Shown in pieces: positions 17,708 through 26,490 of a stretch of 64,000 nt of DNA. The stretch is taken from positions 1,922,001 to 1,986,000 of the forward strand of contig NZ_JAHBBK010000001.1 of the NCBI RefSeq assembly GCF_018390515.1, in the 5' to 3' direction. The notes under the pieces are model-generated. The model saw nothing but the letters and a program-made list of their open reading frames with translations, was not told the origin of the DNA and made no database searches. The number at the start of each line of letters is the position of its first letter. Within the stretch, counting starts at the first letter, position 1. Source of the stretch: Mucilaginibacter sp. Bleaf8 (GTDB lineage: Bacteria; Bacteroidota; Bacteroidia; Sphingobacteriales; Sphingobacteriaceae). The position numbers and the translations under genes are program-made.

Positions 17708-20700
17708 CTATCGAATTGCTACACCACTTTCTACCCGCTTTTTGTACGCCCAATAAAACACAATCGGGAATACAAACAGATTGAACACGGTGTTGGTGAT
17801 TAAACCGCCTATCACCACAATAGCCAAAGGTTTAGATGCCTCGGAACCTATGCCTGATGATACGGCTGCCGGCAACAAACCTATGGCTGCCATCATAGCC
17901 GTCATGATCACCGGGCGCATACGGTCTTCTACCCCCTGATACAACGCCTGGGCGAAGGTTAATTTCTCGGGGTGGTGCTTCATCTCTTTCATGTTGCTTT
18001 TGAACTTGGTAATCAGGATAACGCCGTTTTGCACGCATATACCAAACAAGGCTATAAAACCGATACCGGCCGAAATATTAAAATTAATTCCGGTGATAAG
18101 CAGAGAAAGAATACCGCCTACAATAGCGAACGGTACGTTATTTAACACCAGCAACGAATCGCGGAAGTTGCCGAATAAAATAAACAGAATAAAAAAGATG
18201 ATGAGCAAACTGATAGGCACTACCTGCCCTAAACGCTTGGTGGCTCGCTGCTGATTTTCAAAATCGCCGGCCCATTGCAGGTGGTAGCCTTTTGGCAGTT
18301 TAATTTGCGCATTTACTTTCTTCTGCGCTTCTTGTATGGTACTACCCATATCGCGGCCACGGATAGAGAACTTGATTGCACCATAACGCTCATGGTTATC
18401 ACGGTAAATTAAGCTTGGGCCAATAATTTTACGAATGCTGGCTATCTCGCGCAGTGGCACGCGGCCGCCATTCAAGGTTGGTACACGCAAATCACCGATA
18501 GACTCTTCGTTGTTACGGAAATCTTCAGGGTAACGAATACGAAGATCGAACTTACGCTCGCCTTCATAAATTTGTGTAGCCGCCTTACCGCCCAAAGCCA
18601 TCTCAATTACCGCATTGGCATCGGCCGTGGTAACACCGTACATAGCCATTTTGCTTTCATCCAGGTTAATCTGTAACTCGGGCTGGCCTAAGTTGCGTAG
18701 TATACCCAGGTCGGCAATACCATTTACGCTTTTTAATATTTTATAAATGGACTCCTCTTTGTTTTCAATGTAATGAAAATCATCACCAAACATTTTAACC
18801 ACAATGGAGCCTTTTACACCTGATACCGCTTCTTCCACGTTATCTGAAATTGGCTGGGAGAAGTTCAGGTCGAGCCCCGGAAAACCTTTCAGTTTATCCT
18901 GCATGCGCTCAATCAACTGTTCTTTGGTTTCCTTACGTTTCCATTCCGATTGGGGGTAGATATCTACCTGAAACTCGATGTTATAGAAACCGGTTGCATC
19001 GGTACCGTCATTTGGGCGGCCGGTTTGCGACATTACCTGCTTAACTTCATCAAAACTCAGGAAAATACGACGCATCTCGTTAGCCATTTTAACCGACTCA
19101 TCAAGCGAAGTGCTCAGCGGGCCAGTAGCACGTACATAAATGGAACCCTCATTCAACTCAGGTAAAAACTCAGTACCTAAAAATTTGAAGCAAAACAAAC
19201 CTACCACCAGCGCAATAAGCGATATAGGCAATACACGGCGCTTTGCCCTGAAACAGAAGTCGTAAAAGCGCATGGCATTACGAATAATGGCTTCCAGAAA
19301 CTTGTTGTGCTTTTCGCGTACATCTTTTTTAAGCAGTACGCTGGCCATGGCCGGTACAAAAGTAAAGGTTAGCAACAAGGCGCCCAGCAAGGCAAAGCCC
19401 AATGTCCAGGCCAAAGGCGAAAACATTTTGCCTTCCACCTTTTCAAAGCTAAAGATAGGCAGCAGGCCGGTGATGATAATGAGCTTGGCAAAGAAGATGC
19501 CTTTACCGTTGGTTAAACAGGCTTCTTTAATCATACCCAGCTTGCTCAGCCGGTTGAATTTTTCCATACCCATGCTCTTGGCCCGGTGATCGAGCACTAC
19601 GAAGATACCCTCGACCATGACGACCGCCCCATCGATGATGATACCAAAGTCGATAGCACCCATAGACAGCAGGTTGGCGGCCATACCTTTCAGCTTTAAG
19701 CAGATGAAGGCAAACAACAGCGCCAATGGAATAATCAACGACACAATAAGGGTGGTACGCCAATCGGCCATGAACAGGAACACAATAACAGTTACGAAGA
19801 TGATACCTTCAAGCATGTTGTGCATTACGGTGTGCGTAGCAAAATCAACCAGCTTTTCACGGTCATAAAAAGTTTTGATTTTGACATCATCAGGCAAAAT
19901 TGAGGTATTCAGCTCCTTAATCTTTTCTTTCAATGCTGCAATTACTACGCTTGGATTTTCGCCTTTGCGCATTACCACAATACCTTCCACCACATCGGGG
20001 TCTAAATCGCGGCCTACCTGACCTAAACGGGGCAAACTGCTTTCAGCTACATCGGCAATGTTTTTTACATAAACAGGCGTACCATTAATGTTATCAACAA
20101 TGATATTTTTAATGTCGTTGATATCATTGAGCAAACCGATACCACGCACTACGTAAGCCTGTCCGCTTTGCTTAATTACATCGCCACCTACGTTGATGTT
20201 ACTTTTTGATACGGCAGTATAAACTTCAAGCGGTGTAACATTGTATTGCAGCGCACGGCGCGGATCAACGGTGATTTGATAAGTTTTAACTTCACCGCCG
20301 AAGCTGTTCACATCGGCAACACCCGGTACCGAACGTATTTCCCGGTCAACCACCCAATCCATAACCGTTTTCAGTTCGCGTACGGATTTACGGTTACTGG
20401 TAAGGCTAAAGCGGTAAATTTCACCGGTTGGACCATAAGGGGGCAAAATGTCGGGTTTTACACCGTCGGGCAAATCGGCATCACCAATGTGATTATTAAT
20501 TTGTACCCGGGCAAAGTTATAATCGGCATCATCATCGAAAGTGATTTTTACTACCGAAAGACCGAACAGTGATGACGAACGAATGCTTACCTTACGCTCG
20601 GCCGGATTCATGGCTATTTCGAGCGGGCGGGTAACAAATTTTTCAACCTCCTCGGCACTACGGCCTGGCCATTGGCTAATAATGGTAACCGACGTATTGG

Positions 20701-20836
20701 TTACATCCGGAAAGGCATCAATAGCTATATTTTTGAAGCTGATATAACCGGCCACGGCCAGCAGCAGCGTAACAAAAAATATAAAGAATTTATTTTTGAG
20801 GGCAAATGCCAGAACGGATTTTATAATCTTGTTCAT
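17708..20836 (-). CDS. CzcA/CusA-family heavy-metal RND efflux pump
   Basis: At 1042 residues this is a full-length HME-RND inner-membrane pump, which uses the proton gradient to drive metal ions out through an adaptor and a TolC channel. The N-terminus (FFVTLLLAVAGYISFKNIAIDAFPDVTN) and the large periplasmic loops match CzcA/CusA. Transmembrane helix 4 carries DFGIIIDGAVVMVE, the acidic motif of pumps for divalent ions (Zn, Co, Cd, Ni) rather than the pattern of Cu/Ag pumps. That makes a CzcA-type substrate range more likely, as an inference from the family motif. It is the last gene of a TolC-adaptor-pump operon, 27 bp after the adaptor gene, and ends before a strong terminator. Confidence 0.93.
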   Translation of the reverse strand: MNKIIKSVLAFALKNKFFIFFVTLLLAVAGYISFKNIAIDAFPDVTNTSVTIISQWPGRSAEEVEKFVTRPLEIAMNPAERKVSIRSSSLFGLSVVKITFDDDADYNFARVQINNHIGDADLPDGVKPDILPPYGPTGEIYRFSLTSNRKSVRELKTVMDWVVDREIRSVPGVADVNSFGGEVKTYQITVDPRRALQYNVTPLEVYTAVSKSNINVGGDVIKQSGQAYVVRGIGLLNDINDIKNIIVDNINGTPVYVKNIADVAESSLPRLGQVGRDLDPDVVEGIVVMRKGENPSVVIAALKEKIKELNTSILPDDVKIKTFYDREKLVDFATHTVMHNMLEGIIFVTVIVFLFMADWRTTLIVSLIIPLALLFAFICLKLKGMAANLLSMGAIDFGIIIDGAVVMVEGIFVVLDHRAKSMGMEKFNRLSKLGMIKEACLTNGKGIFFAKLIIITGLLPIFSFEKVEGKMFSPLAWTLGFALLGALLLTFTFVPAMASVLLKKDVREKHNKFLEAIIRNAMRFYDFCFRAKRRVLPISLIALVVGLFCFKFLGTEFLPELNEGSIYVRATGPLSTSLDESVKMANEMRRIFLSFDEVKQVMSQTGRPNDGTDATGFYNIEFQVDIYPQSEWKRKETKEQLIERMQDKLKGFPGLDLNFSQPISDNVEEAVSGVKGSIVVKMFGDDFHYIENKEESIYKILKSVNGIADLGILRNLGQPELQINLDESKMAMYGVTTADANAVIEMALGGKAATQIYEGERKFDLRIRYPEDFRNNEESIGDLRVPTLNGGRVPLREIASIRKIIGPSLIYRDNHERYGAIKFSIRGRDMGSTIQEAQKKVNAQIKLPKGYHLQWAGDFENQQRATKRLGQVVPISLLIIFFILFILFGNFRDSLLVLNNVPFAIVGGILSLLITGINFNISAGIGFIALFGICVQNGVILITKFKSNMKEMKHHPEKLTFAQALYQGVEDRMRPVIMTAMMAAIGLLPAAVSSGIGSEASKPLAIVVIGGLITNTVFNLFVFPIVFYWAYKKRVESGVAIR

Positions 20837-20863
20837 TGCTTTAAATACTTAGGGCGTAAAAAA

Positions 20864-21967
20864 TCAGTCTTTTAACGACTCGTACAGAAATACCTGGCGC
20901 GAAGCCACTACCCTGTCGCCGGGTTTTAGTCCGCTGCTGATGTAGGCATACTCATCGGCCTTTTTAGCGATAGTAACCGGCTGTATGCGGGCATGAGCTT
21001 TGCCATCAATTACCACTACGTAATACCGATCATTATCGAAAACCAAAGTGCGGGTGTTTACCTTAGGCAAAGTTTCGCCGCTTTGAGATTGCACCTGTAC
21101 GCTGGCAAACATTTCGGGCTTTAATAAATTACCGGCATTGTTAATTACCACACGCGCCTGCATTACTTTATTATCAGGATCGATAGTACTATAGACTTTA
21201 TCTATACGGCCCGTAAAAACTTTATCCGGGTAAGACAGCGTGGTGATCTTCACCTCGTCGCCAGTTTTGATAGAAGCAATGTCCGACTCATAAATATTGA
21301 TCATTGCCCATACGGTTGAAAGGTCGGCCACGGTGAACATATTCTGGTTATTATCAGCCCTTACCTCAGAGTTGCTGGTTACATTTTTTTCGATTACCGT
21401 ACCTGATATAGGCGATATTACTTCATAACCACCAGCATTACCTTTGTTGATATTAAGTACAGTGCGTGAACGATTAGATTCGGCCTGGGCTTTTTGGTAA
21501 TCACTGCGGGCAGCTTCTACATCTTTTTCGGATGCCAGGCCGCTTTTATACAAATCCTGAGCTACCTGCAGGTTGCGTTTGGCATTGCGGATGTCGGCAT
21601 CAGCAGAAATTACATCTTTGGAAAAGCCGGCCATCTCCACACTTTTCATCGTTGCCAGCACCTGGCCTTTGTGCACCACATCGCCCATCTGTACGCGTAC
21701 ATTTTGGGTAATACCACTCACCATCGGGAATATCTTGGCCATTTTGCTATCATCAGCAGTAATTTTACCGCTCAATGAAATCAGGGCGTCGGCATTACCG
21801 GCTTTCACGGTATCTACCAGCAGGCTATTTAATAAGGTATCCGTTACCTGAAATTTATCATCTTTAGGCGCCTCATGCGGATGCGACGAGCAGGCACTCA
21901 ATGCGCCAATACCTATACCCAATGCTGCAATTAATACAGGGTATGAAAATTTATATTTATTGTTCAT
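20864..21967 (-). CDS. Periplasmic adaptor (CzcB/CusB-type) lipoprotein
   Basis: This 367-residue membrane-fusion protein links the RND pump to the outer-membrane channel. The leader ends at LSAC and is followed by a His-containing stretch (SSHPHEAP) that could bind metal. The barrel-sandwich (KITADDSKMAKIFPMVSG and later YEVISPISGTVIEK), an alpha-helical hairpin (about 125-180) and beta-barrel/membrane-proximal regions follow in the usual order. It lacks the extra C-terminal domain of some CusB proteins. The TolC gene lies 14 bp upstream and the pump gene 27 bp downstream. Confidence 0.92.
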   Translation of the reverse strand: MNNKYKFSYPVLIAALGIGIGALSACSSHPHEAPKDDKFQVTDTLLNSLLVDTVKAGNADALISLSGKITADDSKMAKIFPMVSGITQNVRVQMGDVVHKGQVLATMKSVEMAGFSKDVISADADIRNAKRNLQVAQDLYKSGLASEKDVEAARSDYQKAQAESNRSRTVLNINKGNAGGYEVISPISGTVIEKNVTSNSEVRADNNQNMFTVADLSTVWAMINIYESDIASIKTGDEVKITTLSYPDKVFTGRIDKVYSTIDPDNKVMQARVVINNAGNLLKPEMFASVQVQSQSGETLPKVNTRTLVFDNDRYYVVVIDGKAHARIQPVTIAKKADEYAYISSGLKPGDRVVASRQVFLYESLKD

Positions 21968-21981
21968 GACGGGTAATCTTT

Positions 21982-23286
21982 TTATTGTTTGTTGAAGAAT
22001 GAGGTTCCGGTTACGTAGTTAAGTTGCTCCAAGGAGTTGGCACGATCCTGTTGCAGGGTATTCAGTTGCAGGGTATTACTTTTATAGGAGTCGTAGAAAT
22101 CCAGAAACTCCAGTAAGCTGATGTTGCGGCGCTGGTAGTTTTTAAACACCTCATCAATCAGGTGATTAAAATCGGTTTTAAATTTAGGGTCAAAACTGTT
22201 AGCCAAACGGTCTAACCGTATAGCACTTTGGTAACTGTTAGCCAGTTGGCTTTGCACCTGATCCTGCTGTAGCTCCAGCTGCGTTTTGCTGGCATCAACC
22301 GCAATGCGGGCTTGTTTAATGCCGCCCTGGTTACGGTTAAAGAAAGGCAGCGGCATGGCAATACCTACATAATTGTAATCGCGGATGTAGTTACCCTGCT
22401 TATCATAGCCAGCCAGAATAGTAATATCAGGTACAGCGTTGGCTTTTTGCAACCTTAAATTCGTGTTGCTATAGTCAACCGCAGTACGCGCGGCTTTCAG
22501 ATCGGCCCGGTTGGTATAGGCCGAATCAAGCAGTTGCGGATAAGCAACGCTTTGCAAATTCATGGTTGCAGCTGGATCGGCCTGATAAACGGCAGATACA
22601 TAAACTTTAGGGTCGGCTTTCAGCAGCAGTTTGAATTCGCTTTGTACATCATCAATGCTGTTTTGCAGGGTGGCTTGCTCTGTTTGCAAGGTGTACAGTT
22701 GCGACTGGATACGCAGCACCTCTTTTTGTGCGATATTGCCTTTGGCATATTGCTCCTGAAAAGCTTTTAAAATTTTGCTCAGCGAGCTTATTTCTTCGGC
22801 ATAAACCTTAGCAGATTGCTGCTGGTAGTAAATCTGGAAAAAATCGGTACGGAGAGTATAGCGCAGGGTACGCAGCAAATCAAAAAACTGGTACTGTGCC
22901 AATTGCACATTCAGGTTAGCCAGCTGGATATTTTTATTGCGCTTGCCGGCGGTGGTAATCAGTTGCGATACATCGGCCTGATACTCCTGCCCCTCGTGGC
23001 TGGTATCAAAAAACTTTTTGGCAGTTGGGTTATACAAACCATGCTGCAGTTGAATTTCAGGATTATTAAACAGTTTTGCGGTAATTACCTGTGCCTGCGC
23101 ATCGGCAATGTTATAGCGCTGAGCAATCAGGCTCAGGTTGTTTTTTAAAAACAGATCTTCGGCATCGGGTAATGTAATCCGGAGTGTATCGGTACCAATG
23201 GATTGCGCCCGTGCCGCACTGCCCACCATTACGCATACTACCGGTATCAGGGTATAAAACAATGCTCTTATATACTTTGAAAACAT
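21982..23286 (-). CDS. TolC-family outer-membrane channel (CzcC-type)
   Basis: This 434-residue protein is the outer-membrane channel of the metal efflux system. It has a signal peptide (ending AARAQ) and two copies of the long alpha-helical coiled-coil/beta-strand repeat typical of the OEP family. These are DAEDLFLKNNLSLIAQRYN at the start of repeat one and the RADLKAARTAVDYSNTNLRL region opening repeat two. FFNRNQGGIKQARIAVDAS is a typical CzcC-like segment. It is the first gene of the efflux operon and lies behind a regulated-looking promoter with four CTAAT repeats at 23326-23363. Confidence 0.9.
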   Translation of the reverse strand: MFSKYIRALFYTLIPVVCVMVGSAARAQSIGTDTLRITLPDAEDLFLKNNLSLIAQRYNIADAQAQVITAKLFNNPEIQLQHGLYNPTAKKFFDTSHEGQEYQADVSQLITTAGKRNKNIQLANLNVQLAQYQFFDLLRTLRYTLRTDFFQIYYQQQSAKVYAEEISSLSKILKAFQEQYAKGNIAQKEVLRIQSQLYTLQTEQATLQNSIDDVQSEFKLLLKADPKVYVSAVYQADPAATMNLQSVAYPQLLDSAYTNRADLKAARTAVDYSNTNLRLQKANAVPDITILAGYDKQGNYIRDYNYVGIAMPLPFFNRNQGGIKQARIAVDASKTQLELQQDQVQSQLANSYQSAIRLDRLANSFDPKFKTDFNHLIDEVFKNYQRRNISLLEFLDFYDSYKSNTLQLNTLQQDRANSLEQLNYVTGTSFFNKQ

Positions 23287-23307
23287 AGCTTAATTAATTT
23301 TCTTAAT

Positions 23308-23315
23308 CAAAGCTA
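23308..23315 (-). promoter_or_regulatory. -7 box of the metal efflux operon
   Basis: The minus strand reads TAGCTTTG, a full match to TAnnTTTG, 22 bp upstream of the TolC start. No TTG is found at the -33 position, which suits a promoter that needs an activator. Confidence 0.6.
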
Positions 23316-23325
23316 TGTATGCTGC

Positions 23326-23363
23326 ATTAGAGGCGAATTAGGTTCACATTAGAACGGGATTAG
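23326..23363 (-). promoter_or_regulatory. Four CTAAT direct repeats in 11-bp phase, likely response-regulator sites
   Basis: On the minus strand CTAAT occurs at 23363-23359, 23352-23348, 23341-23337 and 23330-23326, each exactly 11 bp from the next. The last copy ends 10 bp before the TAGCTTTG box. Tandem direct repeats at about 11-bp spacing are the usual binding pattern of OmpR/PhoB-type regulators, and such a regulator gene lies just upstream. The assignment to that regulator is inference. Confidence 0.7.
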
Positions 23364-23379
23364 GATTTTAATTAACCAC

Positions 23380-24738
23380 TCAATGGGAGAATGTAATGAC
23401 AAAAGTAGTGCCTGTGCCTGGCGCTGAATGCAGACTGATTGCACCGTTGAACAGCTGCACAATCTTTTCGGTTACGTACAAGCCTATACCGCTACCTGGG
23501 TAAGGCTTAGCGCCCGGTGCACGATAGAAGGAAGTAAAGATTTTCCTTTGCTCTTCCGGCGATATGCCAATACCCGAATCCTGAATTTCTAATTGCACGC
23601 GTGTATGGTTGGCAACCAGCGTTATTGTTACCGGCTTATTGTCTGAAAACTTAAAGGCATTGCTAATAATGTTATTAATGGCAATTACCAGCAATGATTT
23701 ATTGGCATTTATAAGCAGGTCATCCGGGTTTTCGGGCAACTGTTTAAAATCGAGTTTAAGGGCGCCTTTGCCTAATTCGGCCGTCCATTGCGCCTGCAAC
23801 TCCCACAGTAACTCATCAACGGGTACCGGGCTCAGGTTGGCACGGGTATAATCACGGTCGGCACGGGCAATTTCCATCAAAATATTCACCGTATCGCGCA
23901 GGCGTTTCGAGTCATTCAACAGACGGTTCAGTATCTGCTGGTACTCATCCACGCTGCGCTGCTGCTGCATGGCCACTTCAATGTCGCCCATTAAACTGGT
24001 AACCGGCGTTCGCAACTCGTGCGATGCATTGATTACAAAGGCATGCTGCAAATCGAAAGCATTTTCAAGATGCTCGAGCAGCTTATTGAAGTTCATGGCC
24101 AGTTCGCTGATCTCATCTTTACCGTTGCCCTCATCAACCCGTTGACTCAGGTTACTGGCCCTGATGGTTTGCATTTGCTTAATTACCACATGAATGGGTT
24201 CCAACGATTTTACCGCAAACCATTTACTGATAAAATACAAGGCCGCCGATACCACTACAAAAAGGATCAGCATAATAATGGTTAAGGTATGCAGTCGCCG
24301 CTGGGCTGACAAATCAAAAGCCGATGCCATGATAACGAAATTACCCTGGTTGTCTTTAAAAAAGATACCTATGGTTTGCCGCTCGCCCTCGGCCAGTTGG
24401 ATTGACTTTTTGCGACGAACTTCTTCAATAATGTTATCGGGCCAGTACTGCTGGTTATCTTTAATGAATGAGGCCTCGTTCTTTTTATCATAAATACGGA
24501 TCACCTCCTCGGGCAAGCGCTGCAGGTAGCGTTCGCGGATGTAGTTAAGCGAATCCGAACTAATTTCGTCGGCCTTTAGGTAAAGCTGGGCCGCCACCTT
24601 TGCCCTGTCTTCCAAACGGTTATAAAAATCAGCATGAAAGTACACCTCAAAGGTAATATAAATGGCTGCCATCAGCACCAGCATTACCCCCGAACTAATG
24701 AGGGTAAAATTCATGGACAACCTGTCTTTTATTTTCAT
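23380..24738 (-). CDS. Sensor histidine kinase of the metal efflux system (CusS/CzcS-like)
   Basis: This 452-residue kinase has two membrane helices (about 13-35 and 150-172) around a periplasmic sensing loop, then a HAMP domain (about 175-228), HisKA with His240 in NASHELRTPVTS and an HATPase domain. The ATPase has N box INNIISNAFKFSD, G1 DSGIGISPEE and G2 GSGIGLYVTEKI. The architecture and position with an OmpR-type regulator next to a metal RND operon match CusRS/CzcRS systems that sense periplasmic metal. Its start overlaps the regulator stop by 4 bp. The efflux genes follow 93 bp downstream behind their own promoter. Confidence 0.92.
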   Translation of the reverse strand: MKIKDRLSMNFTLISSGVMLVLMAAIYITFEVYFHADFYNRLEDRAKVAAQLYLKADEISSDSLNYIRERYLQRLPEEVIRIYDKKNEASFIKDNQQYWPDNIIEEVRRKKSIQLAEGERQTIGIFFKDNQGNFVIMASAFDLSAQRRLHTLTIIMLILFVVVSAALYFISKWFAVKSLEPIHVVIKQMQTIRASNLSQRVDEGNGKDEISELAMNFNKLLEHLENAFDLQHAFVINASHELRTPVTSLMGDIEVAMQQQRSVDEYQQILNRLLNDSKRLRDTVNILMEIARADRDYTRANLSPVPVDELLWELQAQWTAELGKGALKLDFKQLPENPDDLLINANKSLLVIAINNIISNAFKFSDNKPVTITLVANHTRVQLEIQDSGIGISPEEQRKIFTSFYRAPGAKPYPGSGIGLYVTEKIVQLFNGAISLHSAPGTGTTFVITFSH

Positions 24739-25430
24739 GCCGCTTTATCAGCTTTTAATATGTAACCCATGCCTATTACCGTATGTATCAGTTTACTACT
24801 AAAACCTTTCTCGATTTTGTTGCGTAGGTAGTTCACATACACATCAATAAAATTGGTACCGGTATCAAACTCAATTCCCCAAACGCGCTCGGCAATATAA
24901 TCGCGCGAGAGTGTTTTGTTGGGGTTTTTCATGAACAGTTCCAGCAGCGCGTACTCTTTAGCTGTAAGATTGATTTGCTTGCCATCGCGCTCGGCTGTTT
25001 TACTCCATAAATCCAGTTTCAGATCGTTGTAAGTAAGTACATGATTCTCTTCCACCTGCTCGGGATGACTGGTGCGGCGCAGCAGGGCTTTGATACGGGC
25101 CGTAAGCTCCATAAAGTGAAAAGGCTTGGCCAGGTAATCATCTGCCCCGGCCTGCAAACCGGCCACCTTGTTTTCTACCTCGGCCAGGGCCGTTAGCATC
25201 AGGATAGGAATGGTATGGTTAACCTGCCTGATACGTGCACAAAGGTCAACGCCAGATGTATCGGGCAGCATTACATCGAGTATAATGAGGTCGAACTTTT
25301 GCGTGGCAAACATTTCCTGCGCTGTGGCGCCGTCAGCCGCAACAATTACAATGTAATTGTGCTCTTCCAGCCCCCAGCGTATAAATGCCGAAACTTTCTC
25401 TTCGTCTTCAACCAGCAGAATTTTGTACAT
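24735..25430 (-). CDS. OmpR-family response regulator
   Basis: This 231-residue regulator has a receiver domain with phospho-acceptor Asp52 (LIILDVMLPDTSG), acidic pocket VEDEE, Thr/Ala switch (MLTALAEVENK) and Lys in YLAKPFHFMEL. A C-terminal winged-helix follows with the recognition region RDYIAERVWG and the wing NYLRNKIEKGF. It is paired with the histidine kinase immediately downstream and is the best candidate to bind the CTAAT repeats ahead of the efflux operon. An ACCTAAT...ATTAGGT pair upstream of the gene (25454-25490) hints at autoregulation but is inverted rather than direct. Confidence 0.93.
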   Translation of the reverse strand: MYKILLVEDEEKVSAFIRWGLEEHNYIVIVAADGATAQEMFATQKFDLIILDVMLPDTSGVDLCARIRQVNHTIPILMLTALAEVENKVAGLQAGADDYLAKPFHFMELTARIKALLRRTSHPEQVEENHVLTYNDLKLDLWSKTAERDGKQINLTAKEYALLELFMKNPNKTLSRDYIAERVWGIEFDTGTNFIDVYVNYLRNKIEKGFSSKLIHTVIGMGYILKADKAA

Positions 25431-25587
25431 ATAAGATCAAATATGAAACTTTTACCTAATAAATTTCATACCCAACTTATAATATTAGGTTTGCTGCACA
25501 GTATATTTACGCCTTTAGTACCATTTCAAAAAATTTAATAACAATACGGCAAGCCTTATCCGGCAAATTCAGGTTGCCCCGGTTACG

Positions 25588-26295
25588 ATGAACAGATACT
25601 CGAAACAAACACGGCTATTACTGGCAGTTGATTGTATCATCTTCGGTTTTGATGGTGAATCGCTGAAGATTTTGCTGATTAAACGCGGATTTAAACCCGA
25701 GATTAACAACTGGAGCCTGATGGGCGGTTTTGTGCAGCCCGATGAGAGCGCCGAGCAGGCATCAAACCGTATACTGAAAGAACTTACCGGCCTGGAGGGG
25801 GTTTACCTGGAACAACTGCACGTTTATACCGACCCCAGGCGCGACCCTATTGAGCGCACAGCCTCCATTGCCTATTTTGCTTTGATTGATATTAATCGCT
25901 ACGAAGCCCAGATTAACGAGCATTACCATGCCGAATGGTTTTCATTGAAAAAAGCGCCTCGGCTGGTATTTGACCATGAGCGTATGGTGGAAGAAGCCAA
26001 AAAACGGCTGCGTTACAAAGCCGCACTGCATCCTATTTTGTTTGAGTTGCTCCCCAGCAAGTTTACCCTGCCGCAACTGCAAACCCTGTACGAAAGTGTG
26101 TTTAATACCACACTCGATAAGCGCAACTTTAGCAAGCGCCTGCTGGCTACCGGACTGCTCATCAAACTATCCTACAAAGACAAAACCAGCAGCAAGCGCG
26201 GTGCCTTTTACTACCAGCTGGACATGAAAAATTATTACTCCAAGTTCCAGGCGTTTTTGAATTTAATACCGAATCCGGATAATTTGCTGGGGTGA
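25588..26295 (+). CDS. NrtR-like regulator: degenerate NUDIX domain plus winged helix
   Basis: This 235-residue protein has an N-terminal NUDIX fold (about 5-140) and a C-terminal winged-helix domain (about 150-235), the layout of NrtR-type transcription factors. These use a NUDIX domain to sense nucleotide-sugars or ADP-ribose compounds. The NUDIX box at 47-69 keeps G47, E53, R61, E65 and G68 but has Ile62 and Leu66 in place of two of the catalytic glutamates, so hydrolysis is unlikely. The C-terminal block NKTTLDKRNFSKRLLATG is found here as FNTTLDKRNFSKRLLATG, typical of the family in Bacteroidota. Members there often control sugar (for example arabinose) genes, but no such target lies next to it. 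It is divergent from the metal regulator gene. Confidence 0.85.
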   Translation: MNRYSKQTRLLLAVDCIIFGFDGESLKILLIKRGFKPEINNWSLMGGFVQPDESAEQASNRILKELTGLEGVYLEQLHVYTDPRRDPIERTASIAYFALIDINRYEAQINEHYHAEWFSLKKAPRLVFDHERMVEEAKKRLRYKAALHPILFELLPSKFTLPQLQTLYESVFNTTLDKRNFSKRLLATGLLIKLSYKDKTSSKRGAFYYQLDMKNYYSKFQAFLNLIPNPDNLLG

Positions 26296-26299
26296 GGTT

Positions 26300-26320
26300 A
26301 ACCTTAATAAGATTAAGGTT
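26300..26320 (+). terminator. Hairpin right after the NrtR-like gene
   Basis: AACCTTAAT (26300-26308) pairs with ATTAAGGTT (26312-26320) over a 3-nt loop, five bases after the stop codon. It is AT-rich and the T-tail is short, so it may only assist the stronger hairpin at 26429-26466. Confidence 0.4.
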
Positions 26321-26428
26321 TGTATTATAATTTAATATTACTAAAAGCTTCATCCTAAAGTAATAGTATTTGCATTTTAAAATGCAATGTAAGGGGTAGT
26401 GTACTAATATTAATCTCTTGCATAGAAA

Positions 26429-26466
26429 ACATAAAAAGCTGTTAGTAAACTAACAGCTTTTTATGT
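26429..26466. terminator. Bidirectional terminator with a perfect 17-bp stem
   Basis: Bases 26429-26445 and 26450-26466 are perfect inverted repeats around TAAA, with A/T runs on both flanks. It lies between the convergent NrtR-like gene and the DUF5648 lipoprotein gene and can end both. Confidence 0.85.
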
Positions 26467-26490
26467 TTTCAGTAATTGTCGAATAATTAT

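Noticed and set aside
23326..23363. CRISPR or transposon repeat for the CTAAT array
   Set aside because: The unit is only 5 bp with 6-bp spacers and sits in a promoter; nothing about it resembles a CRISPR repeat or insertion-sequence end.
25454..25490. Second response-regulator array upstream of the regulator gene
   Set aside because: ACCTAAT and ATTAGGT are present but inverted and 23 bp apart, not in 11-bp direct phase, so the match to the efflux promoter is weak.
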